This document shows positions 44,929-56,234 of a stretch of 64,000 nt of DNA, in pieces (position 1 is the first letter of the stretch; every line of letters starts with the position of its first letter). This DNA comes from Puccinellia tenuiflora. Its lineage: Eukaryota; Streptophyta; Magnoliopsida; Poales; Poaceae. The notes below the pieces were generated by a model. That model was not told the origin of the DNA and did no database searches. It saw only the letters and a program-made list of their open reading frames with translations. The stretch is from assembly GCA_012064385.1 (NCBI GenBank), contig QRDG01000237.1:564756-628755 (forward strand). Reading direction: 5' to 3'. The position numbers were made by a program, and so were the translations under genes.

Positions 44929-47518
44929 TATTTTCTTCTTGATGCTCTCTTTTGTGTTTCAATTCTTATTCTTATGAGAGCATAATTAAAATCTCAATCC
45001 TAGCTAAAAGGTGTTAAAGAAAAGCGTTTGTTGGGAGACAACCCATCTTTTACTTTCAGTTTGTTTTTGCTTTTCTTGAGTCATGAAGTTGTTGCCTCTG
45101 TAGAAACTTCATTGTATATTTTTGTTTTGGTTTTTGTGCCAAGTTTAGCCTCTAATGCATTGAAAGTGCGAGGTATTGTTTTGCTGTCCAGAAACAGATT
45201 TCTGTCCTTCACTGTTCGAAAATCCAAAAATCCCTGAATTTTATCTTTTTCTGATATTTTAGACAGCAAGCCTGATACTTTTATTTATCTTTCGTTAGTT
45301 TTGAGTTTTCTGATTTGAGCTACAGAAGTGCCTTGAAAAATTCGATATTTACAGATTGTTCAGTTTTTAACAGATTCTGCTTTTATTTTGTATTCGTCTC
45401 TTTTACTATCGTCAAATGTGATACTCTAGAGGTGGAGTGTCATATTGAGGCTTAGTAAACAATAGCTAATGCCCAATAAAGTTGTTTGCAATTTGTCTTG
45501 AGTTGAACACATGTGCATTTTAATTTATGAGCACTAACCCTCTAATCAGTTTATGAGAAGTTTTGTGTGAAGGAGTTTTTAAGCTCCAAAGGAGAGGATA
45601 ATGGAGAAATTGAAGATGGATCAAAGCTCAAGCTTGGGGATGCCCCCGTGGCACCCCCTTTGAATATCAAGAACCATCAAGCGTCTAAGCTTGGGGATGC
45701 CCAAGGTATCCCCTCCTCTTCATCGACTATCATAAGGTCATCTTCGTTGAACTACATTTTTATCACTTTACATATTATGTGATATGCTTGGAGCGTCTTT
45801 TTTGCTTTCAGTTTTGTTTTGTTTGTTTGCTGTCATATCCTTGTTGGATCCTAGCTTTATTTGTGTGGGAGAGAGACACGCTCCGCTTTTTCATTTGAAT
45901 ACTCATTTGCTTCGCTTATATCTTGTTGAGTATTCTTAGCTACTATTTGTTTGCTAGTAAACTCTCGCTTTTAGTTTTTATCTTATTTAGAGCTGCTAGT
46001 TGTTGATGTTAAACTCTCTTGTTCTTCACTTATACTTGTTGGAGAGTTGTTATTGATAAATTGCTTGAATTGTCAAAGTGAGAAAATGCTATCCATGTGA
46101 TATTGGAATGAAATGAAAGTCTGCATAGTCTTGTAGATCATTGTGTGGATACTTGATGCTTTTCAATTGTTTTGATATATTAAGATGAATGCTTAAACTT
46201 GCTGGTTATTTGAGTGGAATTGATTAGTAAATAAATACAGTTAAAAGTTTAAAACTGTGTGGTGTTTCGTAGTTGGTAATTCATAAAGCTAATCTTTCCA
46301 TCAAAAGAACTATTTGGTCAACAAGGGAGACGGTGTGGAGTGTTTATGATTACGATTGACTAATGTCTTATGTTACTCTGTTACCGGTTATTGTTAGATT
46401 TTTGCTTCAAATACCATTTTTGCTAAGCCTAAAAATTCGTATTGAGTGTAGAGTTCACTCGTGCATCCAAATCCCAAAGTCAAACTATCTTGCCAACTGA
46501 GTCCACCATATCTACATATGCATGGTATTTCTTGCCATTCCAAGTAAATTTGTCATGTGCTAGCTTTAAAATATTCAAAATACTCCTTTTTGTGCCTCTA
46601 TTTTTAAGCTCAAGAGGAAGTAGTAGAGAGCTAGATATAACTTGTGACAAGCAAGGTCTTTCCCCCCCCCCCCCTTCACCCGGTGTCGATGGTTTACGTC
46701 TTCACTTGAATCAACCCGAGAGCAGCTTAAGCAAAATATAAATATAACTCACCATTCTCCTCCGCGCAATGAAAATCTGATAAATCAGCTCAAAACATTG
46801 GACAGTGGTGAAACCAAGGAGAAAGAGGAATATACTTGTTTCTCTAAAACTAGCTGCTCTCAAAAGTCTAAAAGTCTTGCTTGTTATGGGAGACTAGATA
46901 GCTTCTCTGTTGTGAAATCATTGAGGAAAGCATGCATCTCTCAAAATTGTTTTTATCTCTGTTTTTCAAAATAAAAAAGCTGTAGCACATGACTAATCAC
47001 TGTTTCCCTCTGTGAAGGGCCTTTATTTTACTTTTAATGTTGAGTCAGTTTTCCTTTTCCTTCTATCTCCACCAAAACAAACATACAACATTAACCCTGG
47101 GTATCATTGATCATATTGCATCGTCAGATTAAACATGAATCTTTATATTGATTTTATCTATAAGATAAGTCGTTGGAAGTTGAAGTTTTTTTGCTAATAC
47201 TTACATCTTTCTTTGTGTTGATTCTCAACCACTTTTGTTGTGGAACTATTTCCTTTTAGAATTAGTCATATATGTGGGTCAAATTGCTTTTTTGTCTTTA
47301 ACGTACTATTTATGAAAGGTTTTGCTTGAATGATTTAACTTGGTTATTTATTGTTTTCTTGCTATCAACTATAGACAATTGTTTTGTATCACTTCATTCA
47401 CATCCAATGCTTTACATTACTATCTTGATCATGATTGTGTTGGTTGCATGTCTAATCAAAAATTATTTTTTTATCACTTACCTACTCGAGTACGAGTAGG
47501 AGTTAAGCTTGGGGATGC
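44929..47518 (+). other. Non-coding internal region of the non-autonomous element
   Basis: T-rich, with no domain. AAGCTTGGGGATGC occurs three times (about 45630, 45690 and 47506); the last copy abuts the 3' LTR and is the likely polypurine tract. The earlier two may be old duplicates of that tract. Confidence 0.6.
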
Positions 47519-49121
47519 TGGTACGTGTCAAACGTATCTATAATTTTTGATGTTCCATGCCTGTTTTATATCAAATACTACACGTGTTTATTATAATTTT
47601 ATATCATTTTATGGATTTATTGGACTAACCTATTAATAGTGGCAAAAGTGCACAATGTTCTTGTTTTGCACTTTGATGTGTAGGAATTACTTGGAAATTG
47701 ACAAGAGTGCAAAAATGAAACCTTGTTGGAGTCGAATTGGACTTTTTTGAAATCTGTGTGAAAACTATTTTCGAAGATGGCCCCGTACCGACCTGAAGAC
47801 GACGTCAAATCAAAAAAGCTTTGTCGCGAAGGTTGTGGGGAATTTTCCTCCAATCGTTCTACACCAAAAATTCGGCCCAATCCGAGTCCGGACAGCCGAG
47901 ATATCCCCGTTTTACTCAATCCCAAAAATCTGGTGACGGGAATTTGGGAATTTACATAAAGAGAGAAAACCTAGGTCACAAGCCACCACGAATTTTCCTC
48001 CTCCAAGGCCGCCGCCGTGAGGTGGAAACCCTCCTCCATACCAGCACCATCTCCAAGCTTGAAAGCGGGGGGGGGGGGGCAAGGGCAGCTGTCGCCTCCT
48101 CTCCGGGCTGCTGCCCCCAAAGGCCACCGCCGGCCACCATCTCCCCTCCGGGCTGCACGTCTCCATCAAGCTCCTACTCACCATGGCCATGCGTGAGTAG
48201 TCTCCCTCGGGGATGAGGCTTATACAAGTAGCTATGTGGTTATCTCTCTTTCCCATGATGTGATCCTTGTTGTGATCATGACCTTTGTTAGGCATAGTTG
48301 AATACGTGATGTTTCCCTATATGTAATGGATATGTTTTTGCTTAAGTGGTGTCATCTAGTATAAGTTCAGGAGTCACCGTTGTGATCACGGTACCTCGGT
48401 GACAGTGTGGGTGCCGTGTGTGACTCTAATGATAAAAAACTTAGAGGGATCTTCATCATGAGGTTGTTCTTTATTATTGTTGGATTGAATAGATCATGAG
48501 GTTTCTTGATGCTTGTGTTATTGAAGAAAGAGACTATTCAAGAAATATGTTGTGGTGTTTATTAGTACTATATTTGGATGCGGATAGTGACAGCATGAAG
48601 TGTCCATAGATGTGGAATATGAACTTTAAGGTGTGCTTTTCGTAGCCCTACGCAATTCTCATCCTATTTGATCCACGAAAGAATGATCTCCGAGTAAATT
48701 CTACCATGCATGTATTTTTTGGGAACTATCATGTGTTTAATTATGTTAATGATGTTGAGAGTAGTCACTAGTGAAAGTATGAAGCCTGGGCCTTGTTTCC
48801 AAGCATTGATACACCGTTTTTAGTCACATTTGTCACTTGTTCGCTTGCTGCCATTTTTATTACAGAATTATAAAACCTTGTTTTACCATCCATATTACCC
48901 ACCTATATAATTAGCCATTGTATTAGGTGTGTTGGGGACACAAGAGACTTTTTGTATCTTAATTGCAGGATTGCTTGAGAGAGGATACGTTCAACCTCTT
49001 CCTCCCGTGGATTCGATAAACCTTGGGTTACTCACTGAAGGGAAATTTGTCGCTGTCCTACAAACCTCTACGCTTGGAGGCCCAACAAGTCTACAAGAAT
49101 AGAAGCGTGTAGTATACATCA
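47519..49121 (+). repeat. 3' LTR of the non-autonomous element
   Basis: TGGTACGTGTCAAACG ... GTATACATCA, 1,603 bp. Compared with the 5' LTR pieces it lacks about 50 bp near 48900 and has many substitutions, so this element is clearly older than the Tat insertion inside it. Confidence 0.9.
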
Positions 49122-49621
49122 TCCCCCTCCGGCAGGGTGCCGGGAAGAGCTTCAGAACCCTCCCAATTTAGGGTTGACGACGGCGGCGCCCTCGGATGTT
49201 TTCTGGAAAATATGATCGGGTATCGAGGGTTTCCGTGTCGAAGACAATTTATAGGCGAAAGGGCGACTCGAGGAGGCGACGGAGTAGCCCAAGAGGGACC
49301 CACGCGCGGCCAAGGGCTGGGCCGCGCCTAGGTGGCGTCTGGGGGCTGTGGGGCCCTCCTGCAGCTCCCCTCCTGGCTCCGTCTTTGTTTCTTCGTGAAA
49401 ATAATTCATGTAAATTTGCAGATGATTCCGAGAAACTTCCCGAACAACTTTTCTGAAGCAAAAAGACAGCAGAAAACGGGAACTAGCACTGGGCATCTTG
49501 TTAATAGGTTAGTTCCATAAATCATGCCAAAATAATATAAAAATATTATAAAAACATGTGGCACTGATATATAATCAAGCATGGAACATCAAAAATTATA
49601 GATACGTCTGGGGCGTATCAT

Positions 49622-50688
49622 GAGGACGTTGATCCGGCCACCAACGATGTTGTGACCGAGGAAGTCATTGATCTAGCCACCAGCGAGGTTAAAGGAGCCG
49701 GCGCCATTGATCCGGCCACCAAGAAGAAGAAGAAGAAGAAGACCGTGAGTTTGGACTCAATCACCGGATCCAATCAAACCGGCGAGTCATATTGGAGGAG
49801 GATCAAAATCGAGTTCGATGAGCGCAAGTTCTCAAAGGACTATTGCATGGTGGTTATGGAACGCAGCCAAAATGCGTTATCACATAGATGGGGAATTATT
49901 CAAAAAGTCGTCAACAAATTTCATGGTTGTTTGGAGAACATCCTCGCGAGGCCCGAGAGTGGCAAGTCGGCGTCCGATCAAGTAAAGTTTGCTCTTGTTC
50001 CCTTCGTTTCCTTTTGGTCGCCGACCATATGAATTGACGCACACTGTTTTGCTAGATCGTCGATGCCCTCACCTTGTACCGGGAGTTGAACAAGGAAAAT
50101 GATTTCAACTTGGCGCATTGCTTCCGGAAGCTCCAACATTGTGAGAAATGGAGCAAGCATCGCATTACACTCAACAAGGATGGCCTGAGTGATGTTGGTG
50201 ATGGCAAAACGTTGGAGGGACGGCCAACGGGGAACAAAAAGGCCAAGACGGCTCTTTCAGCGGCGGCCAACTCGGCTAGGGCGGCGGCATCCATCGAGAA
50301 GGTGATCGCCGCCATCTCCAAGAATGCCACCGAGAGACGCGCCGCCAACGATGCAAGGTGGGTGACATTGATGGACAAAACGGACAAGAAGCTGGAACTC
50401 GAGAAGACCATGGTCGCCTCGAAGAAAAGGAGGGAGGATTTCATGGTCCTCATGGCCGACGTCTCGGCGTTGGATCCACCGGCGAAGGCAGCCTGTGACC
50501 TGCTGTGTGCCGCGATCTTCCAGGAAATGGGGCTCCTGCCACCCACGGCCACGGCGACACCCACGGCCACGGCGACAGCCACGACCACGGCCACACCCAC
50601 GGCCGCACCCAATGGCAATTCCCACGGCCGCGACGACTTCCTTGACGATGACACACCCAGCGAGGGCTTCCTCGATGCCACCACCTAA
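49622..50688 (+). pseudogene. MYB/SANT-like (Harbinger ORF1 type) gene, 3' part
   Basis: Continues the gene broken at 17932. Exon 49622-49981 encodes a Lys run and a SANT/trihelix-like core (SLDSITGSNQTGESYWRRI, then HRWGIIQKVVNKFHG). The intron is 49982-50055 (GTAAAG...GCTAG). Exon 50056-50688 encodes YRELNKENDFNLAHCFRKLQ followed by an Ala/Lys/Glu-rich helical region like the NAM-associated C-terminal domain, a (TATATP)n run and an acidic end with a TAA stop. This half has no stop or frameshift. In Harbinger elements this protein binds DNA and helps bring the transposase to the ends; here it is separated from its start by about 32 kb. Confidence 0.78.
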
Positions 50689-51249
50689 TTTGCGACGGCG
50701 TGCGCCACGCTCCGTGTGCCGTCTGCGTCGTGCATCTCTGTTTTGCGACGGGCCTAGACTTTGAAATTATGTGGCCGTCACTTTCGATTTTGGGTCTTCA
50801 AAACTTTGAATTTATGACCAAATTTATCATCTCTATTTGAATCTTGTTTATTTGAAGAAAAAAATGGGGTGCCTGTTTGGGGGCGACAACTGGGGAGGGG
50901 AGCCCCCATAGACGCCATCTCGTCCGGACGCCCCCCATAGCGCTCGTTCGGGCGGCAATCCGGACGGCCTATGGGGGCGCGAGTGGAGATGCTCTGAGGG
51001 CTTCGCTCTGAGGGCTTCTCCAACCGACCATCCCAAACGGATCCCAATTGTCCGGTCATGTCCACGAGACGTTCTAACGGTGCACTTTAACCTAAATTTG
51101 AGTTGTTTTTGCGGCGAGTAGATAGCGTCTGCGTCCGTCTAGATCATCCCCTGTTCTCCACGGCCCTCCTATTAGTGGCACACACCCCAGTCCATCTCTC
51201 TCCTCTCCTAGACCAAACTCGTCCGCCATAGCCGGCTAAGCCCTAGCGT

Positions 51250-54043
51250 TTGATGGAGGATGTGCCCACCACCGATGCGGCTCTGCTCAAGCCGAAGAAA
51301 GAGCTCACCCCGACACAATGCCGCTCGGGTAGTCGAATCGCAGCAACCCGCCGCCCTTCTGACCCGTGCCATCTCCAACCAAGCCATCGCCGGGGTTGTG
51401 CTCATGTCGAACGAGGAGGCGATGAATGGCGCCGTGATGAATGCCGACATCGTTAACTCCTCCCTAACCGTGGCGACAAGTTCAGTCTCATCCACGAAGC
51501 GACCGCCCCGACCCGGGTTGCTGTCTTTCTCATCAGCGTCGCCGTCGTGCGTGTTTTTCGACTCGGCGGCTCGCATGACACATCGGCGGTTATAACGTCT
51601 ATGCACAACGTCCTGATGCCAGATGCCCTTGAACTCAATGACGTACTTGTGGCTCGCGACCCACACTAGTAGGAGAAAGCCTACCGCTGGCGAACAAGTG
51701 GTTCGCCAGCGCTCATATCGCCAGTGGTAACAGCTTACCGCTGGCAAACAACATGTTTGTTCGACAGTGATAAAGTTTTTAGGTTTTATAAAAAAAGCAG
51801 GCCAGCCGGGCTTGCCGGGCCGCCACCGGTCACAGCCGCTCCTGCTCGCCACCGCAGTCCACCTCGACATGTTTCGTAATCCTCGTGAGGGAGCTCGCCG
51901 CCATGGCGGACCACTACCAGGCGCACCGCAACAAGGAGGGGTCGGACAAGCGCGCGTTGCAGACGGCGTAGTCGTGGAGCTTCGATCGGGTGCTTGGGGG
52001 ATAACCGAGGCTAGGAGGAGCTTGTCCGTGTCGTGGGCCGTGGAGACCGTCCTCATCGGTTCTGTGTCCAGCGACGCCGCGGCCGCCGCTGTGACGGCCG
52101 ATAGAAGGACATCGAGGGCTAGGAGGAGGCCGGCACGGAGCGACGTCATGGTGGCGGGGCTCTAGGGTTCCGGGGCGGCCGCCTCGTCGACGTCGGAGGG
52201 GAGGGGGTGGCGGTAGACATGGTCATGGGCCGGGGCGGACCGGGCCTGAAAAAGCCCGCAGCAGAAAACCTAGGCCCAGGCCCACCCAGGCCTTGTCGGC
52301 GGGCCTAGAATTGAGGCCCAAGACTGGCCCATTGGCAAAAAATAGAGGCGGGCCTAGGGCCGTGGGCCGGGCCTCTTCCTTAAATCGCACATATGTGAAG
52401 CGCAAGCCCGGCCCTACGAATCATTTGGGCTTAAAATGCAGGCCCAGGCCCACCCGAGGGCCTCAAAACTCAGGCCCAACCCTGAAATTTCGGGCCGGGC
52501 CTAGGCGGGCCGACCGGGTCGGGCTTCCCATGGCCAGGACTAGGTGGCGGCTTCGATTTAGGAGGGGCGCTGGTGGCGGCGGATCTGGATGGGACGGTGG
52601 CGGGGGAAGAAAGGGGAGTGGAGGAGCACAGGGTGGAGGAGCAGGGCGCGGAGGAGCACGGGGTGGAGGAGCAGGGCGCGGAGGAGCACGGGGCGGAGGG
52701 GAGTGGAGGAGCACGGGGCGGAGGGGAGTGGAGGAACACGAGGGGAGCTCGTAGAGGAACGTAGTGGGAGAAGGGGATCATCAGGGGCGTGGTGGGTGCG
52801 GCAGAAGAGGAGCTGCGGTACTGGTCGAGCAAAGGAGGAGGAGGCATAGGGAGTCAAGCAGAGGAGGGAATATGACGACGACGGACAGCGGGTGTGTGTG
52901 GTGGAGAACGACTAGAGATAAGAGGATAAGACAGTGCTAACTACCACTGACGGACGGAAATTGCAGTTCGCCAGCGGTAAGTGGAGTACCGCTGGAGAAC
53001 GAGAATTGCTGTTCGCCAACGGTAGTTAGCGCTGCTGGGTCGCAGCTACCACTGGCGAACACATATATGTTTGCGCCAGCGGTATTGTTTTACCGCTGGC
53101 GAACAAGTTTTTCTGTTCGCCAGCGGTAGGTAGCACTGGCGCACGTATATCCTTGTTCGCTAGCGGTAGCCCGGCGGCTATAGCCAGTTTCCTACTAGTG
53201 TCACCGGTGGTGCATAGCAAGGCCCCACGGGTGATCTCTTCTGACAACATCATCCATCCCCGCAACTTGTTTGCTGAAATGCCGGACCCGACGGCGGTCG
53301 ACCTAGTATGATTTCAAACTATCCCTTCATCGATTCATTTGTTTAAATTGGAAATGTGCAATTATGTATATGGCTACTATGATGACACCGATTATGTGAT
53401 GGAGGATATGATCAATGAGGGCGGTCATATTGATCAACAAGAGACTTAGCAAGATGGGGTCTCTATTGAGAAAGAGTCATTGTTTGAAGATGAGCTCACC
53501 GACAAGACGGAACACAAAAAGGCTAAGCAAGAGAACCGGAGCATACCCTGAAGAGTAACATTGACACGTGTCAAAGAATGCTTCATTCAAAAAGGGCGAT
53601 TCATCAAAGAAACGTGTCAATGATTCATTGGTTGATCTTGAAGAGGGCACCCCAAGCATGGGCAATCGTGTAGTCAAGCCAAGGGGCACAAAACTTCCAA
53701 GCAAGATGCAAAGAGTGAGGTTTTTACACTTGCAATGCAATAGACATTGAAGGGGTTGATCGCCGAGAAGGAGGTGTCAAATGCCCAAAAGAGATGAGAA
53801 GAAACACCGGAGAAGAGGAACAAATGAACTATTTTCTTCAGGTACAAAAAAAGAAGATCGAAATTGATGAGAGCAATGCCCGGCCAAGAGCCAAAAAAAT
53901 TTGAGCTGAAGTCCAAGAAAGAAGAGCCCGGGTGCTCGCCAAGGAGAATCTGATCATGATGGCTGACTTGAGCATCATGAATCTGGATAGAAGAGCTTGG
54001 TTCGAGAATAGACATAAGATGATCCAAGATCATGATGTGTGAT
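51250..54043 (+). pseudogene. Second MYB/SANT / NAM-associated transposon gene, decayed
   Basis: Pieces in several frames give DKFSLIHEATA (about 51475-51510), TSMHNVLMPDALELNDVLVARD (about 51597-51660), then, after the CACTA insert, IHPRNLFAEMPDPTAVDLV (about 53255-53310), VNDSLVDLEEGTPSMGNRVV (about 53607-53670) and a Lys/Glu-rich helical end with MADLSIMNLDRRAWFENR (about 53960-54020). This order matches the MYB-like ORF1 proteins of grass Harbinger elements. Many frameshifts and stops are present. Confidence 0.65.
51664..53200. mobile_element. Non-autonomous CACTA element, 1.54 kb
   Basis: It begins CACTAGTAGGAGAAAGCC and ends TTTCCTACTAGTG. Many direct and inverted copies of TACCGCTGGCGAACA lie near both ends (51682-51770 and 52920-53170), typical CACTA subterminal repeats. 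Flanks are CCA and TCA (3-bp duplication with one mismatch). The middle is GC-rich. A stretch at about 51880-51970 encodes ELAAMADHYQAHRNKEGSD and may be a captured host gene fragment. It also holds GGAGGAGCAC-type tandem repeats at 52610-52740. No transposase. Confidence 0.85.
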
Positions 54044-54637
54044 CTCTCCTCCATATTTATCTTATATTGTGTGTGCATGCATGAATTACGTGTCATTTGA
54101 GATCATGTTGATACACCGGCTAGAGTGACTAATTAGTGATATTTTATTTGCTACCATTTTCATTTATATGTGCAAACACACTGAAATTGGAAAACAAACT
54201 TGAAAATTGGGAGCGCCCTTGGGTAAACTACCCGTCCCATACTGACGAGGAGAGGACATGGGACTATGGCATGTTCACCGCCAGACATCCCTAACAGATC
54301 AAAACTAACACTTTTGTGTCCGATTTGAGTGGGAGGAGAATGGGCCAGATCCCAAAAAACAAGGCTGAGTGGAGATGACGCTAGATACGAGTTTGTCATT
54401 TCATTTGGTAGGCTGCATGGTGGTTGGTGAGTTTGTAGGCACGCATGACATGTTGTTTGCTTTGGCTGCGTGATGTATGGGCTGTGAGAGTAGCATGCAA
54501 GCGTCAGGGAATCTTTTCCTCCTCGCGTTGCGCGTTTGCAGCTGCGCGGCCTGGCCCGGCGACAACGGTCGTTCTGGGCGTGCCTACCGGGCCTGGCTCA
54601 ATGCTATTTTGAGGAGCGTGCTAACCACAACGTGGAG
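54044..54637. other. Intergenic DNA, no gene
   Basis: Nothing beyond a possible end of the preceding Harbinger-type remnant. No ORF or repeat that I can support. Confidence 0.4.
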
Positions 54638-55302
54638 CTTCGTATATTTTTTTTAGAAAAGGGGGTGCGGATCCCCGGCCTCTGCATCAAAATGATGCAC
54701 ACAGCCACCCGCTTATTTCATTGCCAAAACACAACCTTACAAGAGTATTACAAAGATAAACCCGAAACGAAGCCACCAAACTAGCGACCGCTCGCTACAC
54801 CTACACCACTGATGAAGGGGGTGGACAAGAACAGAGCCGCATGCTCTGCCAACACACCAACGCGCATCATCAAAAATCCCGAAGACCACACCAAGCCGCC
54901 GATAGCAAGCAAGGGGCACAACAGGTCCAGCAGACCCTCAGCGGCACCGATGCACACGCTACAGAAGTCGCCGCCGCCGTCTTCCTCTGACCCATCTTCA
55001 TCTTCAGGACTATCCAAAGCATTACACTTGCAATGCCTGCCATCGACACCGCCATGGTGCCAGACAGCTCCACCAACCTGCGCATGTATAACATCACACG
55101 CCCGTTGCCGAGACCCCGCAGCGCCACGCCACCAAGACCCGATCCTGTCGACGGGGCAGGCACACATCGCTCCACCTTCTCGAACACCACCATCTGCCAC
55201 AGGTCCCCCAAGACAGGTCCAACTCCCACACGTTGCCCCCAAGAGGGAGACCGACGCAAGGCGCCGGCAACGTCCGACCCGGAACGGTGGACCTTCGTAT
55301 AT
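54638..55302 (-). mobile_element. Retroposon with 10-bp target duplication, minus orientation
   Basis: The insert 54648-55292 is flanked by exact CTTCGTATAT (54638-54647 and 55293-55302). A T8 run at the left end is the poly(A) tail in minus orientation. This is the footprint of target-primed reverse transcription (LINE machinery). The long open frames on both strands resemble no protein I know; it may be a truncated LINE 3' region or a non-coding retroposon. Confidence 0.7.
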
Positions 55303-55815
55303 AACCAAACAACGTGCAAGGTGCAAAAAAGTGAAAGATACTCTTATTTTCAGTGCCCATCTACTTTGGCTCTCTAACTGCAGCTTACCAAACGCGCCCT
55401 ATAAAACCCGCAAGCTGCGGCGCGAGGAGGTGGTGCTGGTCTGACGGCGCCGACAGGTATGGAGTAGGAGCACTGGCTAAACATCATCGATGGAGTTGAA
55501 TGGAAATGGATTACTGAATGAAACTGACTCACTCGTTCATTGTGGTATGTGGAAGGGGGAATAGACTCAAGCCCAGCCCACTACCTGTTGCCCATTCGAC
55601 CATTCACTTGGCTAATCATGACATTCGAAAAAAGAAATGACATCACTGCTAAAAAAAGTGAACCTAATGCAGATTTGGTTTTAGACTATTTCAAGAGATT
55701 CATGTCGAATGTAGGAGCTGCTACGAAAATCCCATGTGGCACACCCCATTCGATATTACATTATTCATAAAAAAGATTGGAGATAAAAAGAATAATAGGG
55801 GTGGAGTTTTGACAC
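55303..55815. other. Intergenic DNA, no gene
   Basis: CCCTATAAAACCCGC near 55400 resembles a TATA box but no ORF with coding character follows. Confidence 0.35.
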
Positions 55816-56171
55816 ATGGGAGCACATGCTTCCGGTTTTAAAATGCATTTTAAGAGATTTTTGAAATTTTAAATAATTCGTACAAAAAGTTTCGTGCGTA
55901 CGCTTCGACATTCATATGCTCACGAAATTGTTTCATGAAAATAGATATTTTTTCTGTCTTGTGTAGAAAAGATAAATTTTGATGCTAAAAAAAACATTGT
56001 CAGTTTTTTTTGTATGTTACATTTTTTTTATACATGCCACAAAGAATGTCGGGTTTACGCGAAACTTGTCGCACATAAAACATTAAGATGTACGTGGCAA
56101 AAAAAATTCGAAATTTTTTAACATACCAAAATATTTTTTTTCGGTGACAGGAGCATATACCACCCCATGTT
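55816..56171. repeat. MITE-like foldback sequence
   Basis: ACATGGGAGCACATGCT on the left and GGAGCATATACCACCCCATGT on the right are imperfect inverted ends, with AT-rich sequence between. No coding capacity and no clear target duplication. Confidence 0.45.
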
Positions 56172-56234
56172 TTATAGTGAATTTCCCAAAAATAATGTAC
56201 TACTCACATCGAGTGACAAAAATAGATTTCCAAT

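Larger units (their letters stand above)
18916..49121 (+). mobile_element. Non-autonomous LTR retrotransposon (LARD-like) with nested insertions
   Basis: The exact 5-bp duplication TCCCC flanks it (18911-18915 and 49122-49126). The 5' LTR is in three pieces (18916-19410, 39294-40294, 43885-44046; about 1.66 kb) and the 3' LTR is intact (47519-49121; 1.60 kb). With later insertions removed it is about 6.7 kb. The internal part (44047-47518) has a tRNA-Asp-type primer-binding site and one ORF, and no gag, protease, reverse transcriptase or integrase. It must have moved with proteins from a related autonomous element. Confidence 0.88.
17933..49620 (-). mobile_element. LTR (probably solo) in minus orientation that splits the MYB/SANT-like gene
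   Basis: Read on minus, it starts TGATACGCCCCAGACGTATC at 49620, continues to 49127, and resumes at 18910 down to 17933, ending ACTGCATCA. Joined, this is about 1.48 kb of LTR, the size of its relative at 15472-16953. A CCTATAAATTG box on minus near 49250 is its promoter. No internal region of its own is present. The target duplication is not clear (AGGTA on the left, TGAGG on the right), so the left border could be off by a few bases. Confidence 0.7.
12943..50996. mobile_element. Harbinger-like host element of the nested block (termini only)
   Basis: CAGAGCATCTCCACTCG at 12943-12959 is repeated as its exact reverse complement at 50980-50996, a 17-bp terminal inverted repeat of PIF/Harbinger character. 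Between them, once the later insertions are removed, is a MYB/SANT-like gene of the type carried by Harbinger elements as ORF1. No DDE transposase is present. I could not find the expected 3-bp target duplication, so the pairing of the two ends is inference. Confidence 0.45.

Noticed and set aside
44929..47518. Hidden pol domains in the non-autonomous element
   Set aside because: I looked for the YVDD/YMDD, aspartic protease and integrase motifs in all frames and saw none.
12943..50996. A Harbinger DDE transposase to go with the MYB/SANT-like gene
   Set aside because: No frame in the non-LTR parts of the block shows a nuclease-type domain.
54812..55444. 210-aa plus-strand ORF
   Set aside because: It runs across the retroposon and its flanking duplication into unrelated DNA, so it cannot be an ancestral gene.
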